Source of the DNA: Virgisporangium ochraceum
Lineage (GTDB): Bacteria; Actinomycetota; Actinomycetes; Mycobacteriales; Micromonosporaceae
Direction of reading: 5' to 3'
DNA: 64,000 nt
Assembly (NCBI RefSeq): GCF_016863655.1
Contig: NZ_BOPH01000148.1
Location: forward strand, 1-64,000
In this document: positions 24,644 through 31,700 of the stretch, piece by piece
Layout: each line of letters starts with the position of its first letter
Position numbering within the stretch: the first letter of the stretch is position 1
The notes under the pieces: model-generated
Told to the model about the DNA's origin: nothing
The model's input: the letters and a program-made list of their open reading frames with translations, nothing else
Database searches by the model: none
Program-made: the position numbers and the translations under genes

Positions 24644-25942
24644 CCATCCGTCCTTTCTCCCCTGGGAGTCGGGTTCTGTTGTGGACTCCAGAATGCGTAA
24701 CCGGCCGCGGCCCGTGGAACCCCCTACGCCTCCTGTCGTACCCGTACCGGATAGGGGTGTGAAGCCGGACACGCGCCCCGGCGAGGGCCGACGCGGCCCG
24801 ACCCCCCTGCCAGCACGACCGCGCGCGACGTAGGCCATCGCGACGAGCACCAGCGCCACCGACCCCGCCGCGAGCGTCGCGTACCCACCGACCGCGAACA
24901 GCTGGCCGGAGGACAGGGTGGCGACCGCGGTGACGCACCAGACGCGGGCGTCGACGCGGCCCTGCACCCGGATGCGGTCGCCTTCGGGAACCCGGGCCAC
25001 CAGCAGCGCGCTGCCGGCGACCATCGCCAGGCTCCAGCCGTATCCGAGCAGGAACAGCGGCACCGCCAGCCCCGGCCCCACCGGGCCGAGGACCAGCAGA
25101 CCCGACGCGCACACCACGGCGAGACCGGCGAGCAGCATGCGCCGGCCGCCGTACCGGTCGGCGAGGTGCCCGTTGAGCGGCGCGAGCGCGAACATCCCCG
25201 ACACGTGGACGCCGATCACGGTCCCGACCGCGCCGAGGTCGGAGCCCCGGTGGTGCAGGTGCAGGGGAGCGGCGACCATGACCGCCACCATCGCGCCCTG
25301 CGCCGCCATCATCGCGACCATCGCGGTCCGCACGGGTGCGGTCAGCCCGCCCCGCGCGGAGCGCGGCCGGGGCGCCGGCGGCGGCGTCGGCGTGCGGGGC
25401 AGGGCGACGGTGACGACCGCGGCGGTCACGGTCGCGGCGCACGCCAGCAGGAGTGACCCGGTGAGCCCGGCGACACCGGCCCGCCCGGACAGGTCGGCGA
25501 CCGGGCCCATCAGCACCGGCCCGCCGACGCCGCCGATCGTGCCGGCCCACACCACCGCGCCGAGCGCGACGCCCTGCCGGCCTTCGGGGTACAGGTCCGC
25601 CCCGGCGTAGCGGGCCGCCTGCGAACCGGCGCTGCCGCATCCGACGAGGAACAGCCCGGCGACGACGAGCGCGGGCACGCCGGTCAGCGCCAGGCCGGCA
25701 CCCACCGCCGCGACCGAGTAGGCCGCGATCAGCCCGGGCCGGCGGGCCAGGCGGGTCAGCCCGACCGAACCCGCCGCGGCGCCGAACACCGTCGCGGTGT
25801 ACGGCACGCTGCCCCACCGGTCACCGAAAGCGGACGCGAACATCAGCGTGGCGGCGGTGGTCCCGACCACGACGGCGGCCTGGGTCATGCCCGCGCCGAC
25901 GACGAGGACGGCCAGCCCGCGGCCGCGCGTGGCGGCGCTCAT
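24404..25942 (-). CDS. MFS transporter, open in frame into the DUF5988-like segment
   Basis: The start ATG at 25942 overlaps the upstream LLM stop (ATGA). About 375 residues form a 12-helix major facilitator. The cytoplasmic loop motif appears as GHLADRYGGRR in the second half, and a Pro-rich linker lies between the halves (TPTPPPAPRPRS). The conserved transporter ends near 24820 at YVARGRAGR. The frame then continues through a Gly/Arg/Ser-rich linker that translates an apparent promoter and ribosome binding site, and on to the DUF5988-like stop at 24404. The total is 512 residues. Either the natural stop was lost or the two are really fused. It is probably an exporter of the pathway product, co-transcribed with the LLM gene. 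Confidence 0.8.
   Translation of the reverse strand: MSAATRGRGLAVLVVGAGMTQAAVVVGTTAATLMFASAFGDRWGSVPYTATVFGAAAGSVGLTRLARRPGLIAAYSVAAVGAGLALTGVPALVVAGLFLVGCGSAGSQAARYAGADLYPEGRQGVALGAVVWAGTIGGVGGPVLMGPVADLSGRAGVAGLTGSLLLACAATVTAAVVTVALPRTPTPPPAPRPRSARGGLTAPVRTAMVAMMAAQGAMVAVMVAAPLHLHHRGSDLGAVGTVIGVHVSGMFALAPLNGHLADRYGGRRMLLAGLAVVCASGLLVLGPVGPGLAVPLFLLGYGWSLAMVAGSALLVARVPEGDRIRVQGRVDARVWCVTAVATLSSGQLFAVGGYATLAAGSVALVLVAMAYVARGRAGRGVGPRRPSPGRVSGFTPLSGTGTTGGVGGSTGRGRLRILESTTEPDSQGRKDGWMAHEFSTCELTTRGPDTIEVNLEGGPNGIPRRFPATAAQLAYGKIKVPYLAGYEHFERVLSDNARPDLFSWTTRTKIAE
24719..24758. promoter_or_regulatory. Inverted ACCCCCTA / TAGGGGT sites before the DUF5988-like gene
   Basis: ACCCCCTA (24719-24726) and TAGGGGT (24752-24758) face each other across 25 bases, upstream of the DUF5988 ATG and inside the in-frame linker of the MFS frame. 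This argues that the linker DNA is a control region. Confidence 0.4.
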
Positions 25943-26751
25943 CGGGACACCACCGGACCGTCGCGCAGGATGCCGCGGACCAGGTCGACCGAGAGCGTTC
26001 CCGGGTCGAGGTCGGGCATCCACCAGGTGGCGCCGGCGGCGAGATACCCGGACGGGTCGGTGCCCGGCGGGAGCGCCACGGCGACGTCGTACGGGCCGGT
26101 CGCGGTGCCGCGGAGGTCGGACAGGGTCGCCACCAGCTCGGCGAGCTGGTCGGGGTGGTCGAGGTCGATCGGGAAGTAGCCGTCGAGCCGGGACGCGCGG
26201 CGCAGCGGCCCGGTGCTGCCCGGGTACCCGGCGCCCCACACCGGGATGCGGGGCTGCACCGGCGTGGGCAGGAAGCGGAGCCCGTCGACGGTGTAGTGCG
26301 TGCCGGCGTGGTGCACCGGCTCGCCCGACCAGGCGGTGGCGAGGACGTCCAGCGCCTCGTCGAGCATCGCGGCACGGACCCGGGCGTCGGTCTGCTCGCC
26401 GGTCCGGGCCAGCTCGCGGCCGTAGGTGTCGCTGCCGAGGCCGACGCCGAGGGTCAGCCGGCCGCCGCTGAGGTGGTCGAGGGTCACCGTCTCGCGGGCG
26501 ACCTTCGCCGGCCGCCGGCGGGCCAGCGGCGTCACCATCGGGCCGAGCCGCAGCCGTTCGGTGGCGGCGGCGACAGCCGTGAGGGTGACCCACGGGTCGG
26601 CGGCCCGGCGCACCGGCGCCGGCCAGCCGAGCCGGTCCCAGAGGAAGAACCCGTGCCAGCCGGCCTCCTCGGCCTCGACCGCCAGGCGGACGACGACGGC
26701 CGGGTCGGAGAGCTCGTCGAAGGCCGGGATCCACAGGGCTGAGTTGGTCAT
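25939..26751 (-). CDS. LLM-class (luciferase-like) oxidoreductase, probably F420-dependent
   Basis: The 270-residue TIM-barrel protein has the family features WIPAFDEL, AVEAEEAGWHGFFLWDRL, TERLRLGPMVTPL, and LDHLSGGRLTLGVGLGS. These enzymes use reduced F420 or FMN to reduce or oxygenate varied substrates. Its stop overlaps the MFS start by four bases, so the two are one transcript. It diverges from the MocR gene with only 46 bases between the starts, which suggests control by that regulator. It could be a tailoring enzyme or part of a separate detoxification pair; the substrate is unknown. Confidence 0.87.
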   Translation of the reverse strand: MTNSALWIPAFDELSDPAVVVRLAVEAEEAGWHGFFLWDRLGWPAPVRRAADPWVTLTAVAAATERLRLGPMVTPLARRRPAKVARETVTLDHLSGGRLTLGVGLGSDTYGRELARTGEQTDARVRAAMLDEALDVLATAWSGEPVHHAGTHYTVDGLRFLPTPVQPRIPVWGAGYPGSTGPLRRASRLDGYFPIDLDHPDQLAELVATLSDLRGTATGPYDVAVALPPGTDPSGYLAAGATWWMPDLDPGTLSVDLVRGILRDGPVVSR

Positions 26752-26797
26752 GACCCGATGCTAGGGTCGAACTGGTGCATGAAAGGGGTCCAGTTTC
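26752..26797. promoter_or_regulatory. Divergent LLM/MocR promoter with two inverted repeats
   Basis: The 46-base gap holds GACCC-N7-GGGTC (26752-26768) and AACTGG-N14-CCAGTT (26770-26795). MocR regulators usually bind beside their own start, so these are candidate operators that control both directions. Confidence 0.55.
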
Positions 26798-28210
26798 GTG
26801 GCTGCAGACGAGACCAGTAAACCGGTGGAGGTGCTGGTGTCGGTCGCGCGGGACGGCGGCCGGACGCTGGGATCGCAGATCGAGACGCAGCTGCGCGACG
26901 CGGTCCGCGCCGGCCGGCTGCGCGCCGGCGACCGGGTGCCCTCGACCCGCGACCTGGCGGCCCAGCTCGGGGTCGCGCGCCGCGTCGTGGTCGGCGCCTA
27001 CGGGCAGCTCGCGGCCGAGGGGTACCTGACCCTGCGACAGGGCGCGCGCCCGTGCGTCGCGGAGTCGGCGCGCACGCCGGTCCCCTCGCCGGCGCAACCG
27101 GACCGCGCTGCCGCAACCCCGCGGTTCGACCTGCGCCCGCGCGCTCCCGACGTGTCGGGCTTCCCCCGCACCGAGTGGCTGCGCTGCCTGCGCGAGGCCC
27201 TGCGGACGATGACGAACGCCGACCTCGGGTACGGCGACCCGCGCGGCGCGGAACCGTTGCGGTGGGCCCTGTCCGGCTACCTCGGCCGGGTGCGTGGCGT
27301 GGCCGCCGACCCCGGGCGGGTCGTGGTCACCAACGGGTACTCGCAGGCGCAGGGGCTCGTCTGCCGCACGCTCCTCGCGCGCGGCGCGCGGCGCATCGGG
27401 TTCGAGAACCCGAGCCACCCCGAGCAGCGGCGCATCGCCGAACGCGCCGGCCTCACCGTGGTGCCGGTGGCGGTGGACGACGCGGGGGTGCGGCTCGACG
27501 CCCTGGAGCGGGCCGACGTCGACGCGCTCGTGCTGACCCCGGCGCACCAGCATCCGACGGGCGCTGTGCTCGCCGGTGATCGGCGGCGCGGCCTGCTCGA
27601 CTGGCTCCGCCGGCGCGACGTCGTCGTCATCGAGGACGACTACGACGCCGAGTACCGCTACGACCGCGCGGCCGTCGGCGCGCTGCAGGGGCTCGACCCC
27701 GACCGCGTCGTCTACGCCGGGTCGGCGAGCAAGACGCTGGCGCCGGCGCTGCGGCTGGGCTGGCTGGTCGTCCCGCCGTCGATGGTCGCCGCGGTCGCCG
27801 ACGAGAAGGACCTCGCCGACTGCGGCACCGCGCAGATCGAACAGCACGCGTTCGCGGGCTTCCTGTCGCGGGGCGAGCTCGACCGGCACCTGCGGCGGAT
27901 GCGGGCGCGGTACCGGCGCGGACGCGACCGGCTGCTGGCTGAACTGGCGCACGCGTTGCCCGAGGCGACCGTGCGGGGCATCGCCGCCGGGTTGCACGCC
28001 ACCGTCGAACTGCCCGACGGCTACGACGAGCACGCGATCCTGCGCGAGGCCCGGCGTCGCGGCATCGACCTCACCACCATGCACGGGTTCTGGATCCCGC
28101 CCACCGCCGGGCCTCCGACGCTGCTCGTCGGGTACGCGCAACTGCCGGTCCCCACGATCCCCGACGCGGTACGGGCCCTGGCCGACGCCGTGCGGGCGTC
28201 GGCCAGGTGA
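26798..28210 (+). CDS. MocR/GabR-type regulator (GntR winged helix fused to PLP aminotransferase fold)
   Basis: GTG 26798 follows GAAAGGGG. Of the 470 residues, about 10-85 form a GntR-type winged helix (LRAGDRVPSTRDLAAQLGVAR). The rest is a class I aminotransferase fold with the cofactor lysine in SASKTLAPALRLGW, IEDDYDAEYRYDR, and HQHPTG. Members sense PLP or amino compounds and act as both repressor and activator. It is divergent from the LLM-MFS operon and convergent with the exporter operon (4-base gap). It probably regulates the LLM-MFS transcript. Confidence 0.93.
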   Translation: MAADETSKPVEVLVSVARDGGRTLGSQIETQLRDAVRAGRLRAGDRVPSTRDLAAQLGVARRVVVGAYGQLAAEGYLTLRQGARPCVAESARTPVPSPAQPDRAAATPRFDLRPRAPDVSGFPRTEWLRCLREALRTMTNADLGYGDPRGAEPLRWALSGYLGRVRGVAADPGRVVVTNGYSQAQGLVCRTLLARGARRIGFENPSHPEQRRIAERAGLTVVPVAVDDAGVRLDALERADVDALVLTPAHQHPTGAVLAGDRRRGLLDWLRRRDVVVIEDDYDAEYRYDRAAVGALQGLDPDRVVYAGSASKTLAPALRLGWLVVPPSMVAAVADEKDLADCGTAQIEQHAFAGFLSRGELDRHLRRMRARYRRGRDRLLAELAHALPEATVRGIAAGLHATVELPDGYDEHAILREARRRGIDLTTMHGFWIPPTAGPPTLLVGYAQLPVPTIPDAVRALADAVRASAR

Positions 28211-28214
28211 CCGC

Positions 28215-29045
28215 TCATCGGGACATGCGCTGGTACCGGCGCACCGCCAGCGGCAGGAAGATGGCCGTCAGCACGATCGGCCACACCACGGCCATCAGCA
28301 CCGGGTGCCGCATCGGCCAGGAGGCGTCGGCGGAGGTCAGCGTCGGGTTGTGGAACAGCTGGCGGATGGCGCCGACGGTGGCCGAGACCGGGTTCCACTC
28401 CGCGACCACGCGCAGCCACGTGGGCATGCTGTCGGTCGGCACGAAGGCGTTGGAGATCATGATGACCGGGAACAGCAGCGGGGTCAGCGTGCCCGCGCCC
28501 TCCGGTCCGCGCACGATCAGACCGAGGTAGAGCCCGATCCAGGTCGCCGCGAACCGCAGCATGAGCAGCAGCCCGAACGCGGCGAGCATCTCGCCGACCG
28601 AACCGTGGAAGCGCCAGCCCACCACGAGACCGCAGACCGCCATGACGACGAGGTCCAGCGTGGCGTAGATGACCTCGGCACCGGTCTGGCCGGAGACCAC
28701 GGCGACCGGCGACATCGGCATCGACCGGAACCGGTCGCCGATGCCCCGCGCGACGTCGGCCGCGACCGCGACGGACTGGCCGGCGATGCCGAAGACCATC
28801 GCCTGCACGAACATGCCGGGAATCAGGTACTCGTTGTAGTTTCCGTTGCCCGGCATGGGGATCGCGCTGCCGAAGACGTACCCGAACAGCAGGATCGAGA
28901 TGATGGGGAACGCGAGCCCGATGGCGATGCGTTCCGGTGCCCGGCGCAGGTGCGTCAGGTACCGCAGGGTCACGGTCCAGGTGTCGGCGAGGGCCCAGCG
29001 GGTGCGTGCCGCGAACGTGTGCGGCAGGGCCGGTGCGATGGTCAT
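28215..29045 (-). CDS. ABC-2 type transporter permease (DrrB-like)
   Basis: The ATG at 29045 overlaps the ATPase stop by ATGA and gives 276 residues with six predicted helices. The family's conserved FRSMPMSP segment, PLLFPVIMISNAFVP and WNPVSATVGAIRQLF are all visible. It pairs with the ATPase 29042-30037 as a DrrAB-like exporter, which in antibiotic clusters usually gives self-resistance. There is a clean cytoplasmic N-terminus and no signal peptide. Confidence 0.94.
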   Translation of the reverse strand: MTIAPALPHTFAARTRWALADTWTVTLRYLTHLRRAPERIAIGLAFPIISILLFGYVFGSAIPMPGNGNYNEYLIPGMFVQAMVFGIAGQSVAVAADVARGIGDRFRSMPMSPVAVVSGQTGAEVIYATLDLVVMAVCGLVVGWRFHGSVGEMLAAFGLLLMLRFAATWIGLYLGLIVRGPEGAGTLTPLLFPVIMISNAFVPTDSMPTWLRVVAEWNPVSATVGAIRQLFHNPTLTSADASWPMRHPVLMAVVWPIVLTAIFLPLAVRRYQRMSR

Positions 29046-30037
29046 CGTGCGGCTCCAACCGGTTCCGACGACGGGACCGTTTCCCGCACCGGGCCGGTGC
29101 CGGTCAGCTGCAGGAAGACCTCGTCGAGGGTGGGCCGGCGCAGTCCGATGTCCTCGGCGTCGATGCCCGCGATCTGCAGTTCGCGCAGGGCCGCGCTGAG
29201 CGTGACGACCCGGTCGTCGATCACGGGGACGCTGAGGCGCCGGTGCTCCGGTGCGGCCGTCGGCTCGGCGCCGCTGACCCGGGCGAGGATGGCGGCGGCG
29301 GCCGGAAGCCGGCTCACGTCGCGCAGGACGACGTCGATGCGGTTGCCGCCGATCTGCGACTTGAGCTCGTCGGGCGTGCCCTCGGCGATGCCGCGGCCCT
29401 TGCTGATCAGCACGAGCTTGTCGGCGAGCTGGTCGGCCTCGTCGAGGTACTGCGTGGTGAGCAGCACCGTGGTGCCGCCGCGGACGAGGCCGCGCAGGTG
29501 GTCCCATAGCAGGTTGCGGTTGACCGGGTCGAGGCCGGTGGTCGGCTCGTCGAGGAACAGCAGCCGGGGCGCCACGATGAGGCTGGCCGCCAGGTCGAGC
29601 CGCCGCCGCATGCCGCCGGAGTAGGTCTTGACCGGCCTGCCGGCGACGTCGGACAGCCCGAAGATGCCCAGCAGCTCGTCGGCCCGCTGCCGGGCCACCC
29701 GCTTGCCGAGGTGGTACAGGCGCCCGAACATGACGAGGTTGTCGCGTCCGGTGAGGATGTCGTCGACGGCGGCCGCCTGTCCGATGACCCCGATGTGCGA
29801 CCGGATCTGGCGCGCCTGCCGGGCCACGTCCATGCCGAGCACCTCGGCGCGGCCGCCGTCGGCGCGCATCAACGTGGTGAGGATCCTGACGGCGGTGGTC
29901 TTTCCGGCGCCGTTGTGGCCCAGCAGGCCGCACACGGTGCCGGCCCGCACGGTCAGGTCGAACCCGTCCAGGGCGCGCGTGTCGCCGTAGCATTTGACGA
30001 GTCCCTCGGCCAGTACGGCCGGTCTGTCTGTATTCAC
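29042..30037 (-). CDS. ABC transporter ATP-binding protein (DrrA-like)
   Basis: The 331 residues hold Walker A GHNGAGKTT (near 40), the Q-loop IGQAAAVDD, signature YSGGMRRRLDLA, Walker B LLFLDEPTTGLDP and the H-loop region LLTTQYLDEADQLAD. Gln replaces His in that switch, as is common in DrrA-type proteins. The C-terminal extension ends RRPTLDEVFLQLTG, also typical of DrrA. It is translationally coupled to the permease and is likely the efflux and resistance unit for the polyketide. Confidence 0.95.
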   Translation of the reverse strand: MNTDRPAVLAEGLVKCYGDTRALDGFDLTVRAGTVCGLLGHNGAGKTTAVRILTTLMRADGGRAEVLGMDVARQARQIRSHIGVIGQAAAVDDILTGRDNLVMFGRLYHLGKRVARQRADELLGIFGLSDVAGRPVKTYSGGMRRRLDLAASLIVAPRLLFLDEPTTGLDPVNRNLLWDHLRGLVRGGTTVLLTTQYLDEADQLADKLVLISKGRGIAEGTPDELKSQIGGNRIDVVLRDVSRLPAAAAILARVSGAEPTAAPEHRRLSVPVIDDRVVTLSAALRELQIAGIDAEDIGLRRPTLDEVFLQLTGTGPVRETVPSSEPVGAAR

Positions 30038-30123
30038 GTCGCCCCCCGGGGATCGGCACGCCGACGGCTGCTTCGGTACAGCCGGACACAGCCTCGGATG
30101 AGGTCACCGTACGGGCGGCGCGC

Positions 30124-30141
30124 GGGGTGTTCCCACCCCTA
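30124..30141. promoter_or_regulatory. GGGGTG-N4-CACCCC site containing ACCCCTA before the exporter operon
   Basis: The inverted pair lies about 90 bases upstream of the ATPase start. The ACCCCTA at 30135-30141 is the same motif seen at 11751-11800 and 24719-24758, so one regulator may serve all three. Confidence 0.4.
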
Positions 30142-30255
30142 GCGACCCGTGTCCCGGGTGGGCGCGGGCGTTGCCTTGTCACGGTTCGCGGGCCCGGTGG
30201 TCAGGGGTCGGCTGGGGGAGGGCCGGCGCCGCGCGCGTCCCTACGATCGAGGTCG

Positions 30256-30594
30256 ATGGATCCGGTTCCCGGCAACGGAAGGGGCGCCGTCGCGATCGTC
30301 GGAGCCCTGCCCAACCGGGTGTTCGCCACCGGCGCCGACGCGGAGCGGGCCGAGGGCGGCCGCTCGCGGGTGCTGGCGGTCGTGGTCGGACGCGCGGCGA
30401 CGGCCCGGCCGTTCGTCCTGGCGCCGCGGCCGGTGGCGCGGGTGGTGGTGGAGCCGGAGGGTGGGCCGCTGGCCGCCGCGTTCGGCGTCCGTCGCTTCCC
30501 GGCGACCGGCGTGGTCGACGACGACGGCGCATCGACCTGGGGTTCCGGAGCTGTCCCCCGCGGCTCCGGAACCCCAGCCCGCTCGGCGGCCTGA
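30256..30594 (+). CDS. Hypothetical protein with a thioredoxin-like C-terminal segment
   Basis: The 112-residue frame starts at an ATG without a strong ribosome binding site. The segment GGPLAAAFGVRRFPATGVVDDDG resembles the cis-Pro region of AhpC/TlpA-type thioredoxin folds, but no CxxC or peroxidatic Cys is present and the N-terminus does not complete a fold. It is probably a remnant or a rapidly changing small protein, and may not be translated. The stretch 30038-30955 holds little else besides the fibronectin fragment on the other strand. Confidence 0.35.
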   Translation: MDPVPGNGRGAVAIVGALPNRVFATGADAERAEGGRSRVLAVVVGRAATARPFVLAPRPVARVVVEPEGGPLAAAFGVRRFPATGVVDDDGASTWGSGAVPRGSGTPARSAA

Positions 30595-30604
30595 CCCGCT
30601 CGGT

Positions 30605-30812
30605 TCAGCAGCCGCTGTCGGCGAGGACCCGGTGGCCGGTGACAGTCCACTGTCGACGAACGTGGTGCCCGAGGGCGACCCGGCCAGGGATCCGTCGCGG
30701 TACACGCGGTAGCCCGTCGCACCGGTCACCGCGGTCCAGGACAGGGAGACCGACGTGTCGGCGGTGCCGTTGACGGTCAGCCCGGCCGGTGCCGGTGCCG
30801 GTGACGACACGC
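30605..30812 (-). pseudogene. Fibronectin type III domain fragment, frameshifted
   Basis: The minus strand encodes PAGLTVNGTADTSVSLSWTA, then a GATGYRVYRDG stretch and FVDSGLSPATG, a clear FnIII beta-sandwich from a secreted enzyme. After PATG the sense frame changes: the adjacent frame continues as TGHRVLADSGC before a stop. No catalytic domain and no start codon with a signal peptide precede it. This is the tail of a lost extracellular hydrolase. Confidence 0.65.
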
Positions 30813-30955
30813 ACGGACGGTAGCCGCGCCCGCGGACCGCCGACCATGTACGCGACTCACACAAACGGGTGGTCGTCGGTGGTCGGCGCGCCCACGGTGT
30901 ATCACGCGGGGCCGCCGGCGGCTCTCCTCGGGCAGTGGCTGTGAGGGGTGGGAAC

Positions 30956-31639
30956 ATGCGGAACGTTCACCTGGACCTGATCGGCGGGTTCCGGCTGCTC
31001 GCCGGCGGGCACCCCGTCGTCCTGACGGGAACCGGACAGCGGCTGGTCGCGTACCTGGCGCTCGGCGGACCCGCCGCCCGGGTCGTGACGGCCGGCACGC
31101 TGTGGCCGGCGGTGCCGGAGACCCGGGCGCTGGCGAGCCTGCGCACCACGATGTGGCGGTGCAACCGGAAGGTCGACGGGCTGGTGACGGCGGAGTGGCA
31201 CGGGATCGCGCTCGCGCCCGGCGTCGAGGTCGACGTCGCCGGGCTGCTCGGCGGCCCGTCGGCGCCGCCGGGCGGTCCGTCGGCGCCGGCGTGTGGCGAG
31301 CTGCTTCCCGGGTGGTACGACGACTGGGTCGTCTTCGAGCGCGACCGGCTGCGCCAGCGGACGCTGCTCGCCTGGGAGCAGGCCGCCGTCGACCTGGCCG
31401 CACAGGGGCGGTTCGCGGCGTCGCTGGACTACGCGTTGGCGGCGGTGCGGGCCGACCCGTACCGGGAGAGCGCGCGCCGCGCGGTGATCGCCGTGCACCT
31501 CGCCCAGCACAACCTGGCCGAGGCGCTCCGCGAGTACCACCACTTCCGCGACCTCCTGGTCGACCAGCTCGGCGTCGAACCGTCGGAGGAGCTGGCCGCG
31601 CTCGTGTTCCGCGGCCGGGTCGCTGTGACGCATCGGTGA
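30956..31639 (+). CDS. Small BTAD-type transcriptional regulator (SARP-like, no ATPase)
   Basis: The ATG at 30956 has GAGGGGTGGG upstream and gives 227 residues. The N-terminal winged-helix-like part (LDLIGGFRLLAGG) is followed by a BTAD domain with LDYALAAVRADPYRESAR, YHHFRDLLVDQLGVEPSEELAAL. There is no ATPase or TPR extension. It is unusually short in the DNA-binding part and has a Pro/Gly-rich insertion near residue 105. It lies directly before the metallopeptidase gene and may control it. Confidence 0.8.
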   Translation: MRNVHLDLIGGFRLLAGGHPVVLTGTGQRLVAYLALGGPAARVVTAGTLWPAVPETRALASLRTTMWRCNRKVDGLVTAEWHGIALAPGVEVDVAGLLGGPSAPPGGPSAPACGELLPGWYDDWVVFERDRLRQRTLLAWEQAAVDLAAQGRFAASLDYALAAVRADPYRESARRAVIAVHLAQHNLAEALREYHHFRDLLVDQLGVEPSEELAALVFRGRVAVTHR

Positions 31640-31700
31640 CGCCGCGGTGACGGTGCGGGACAAGCGTTCGGATGTCCACCACACATCCGGGAGGCGACCC

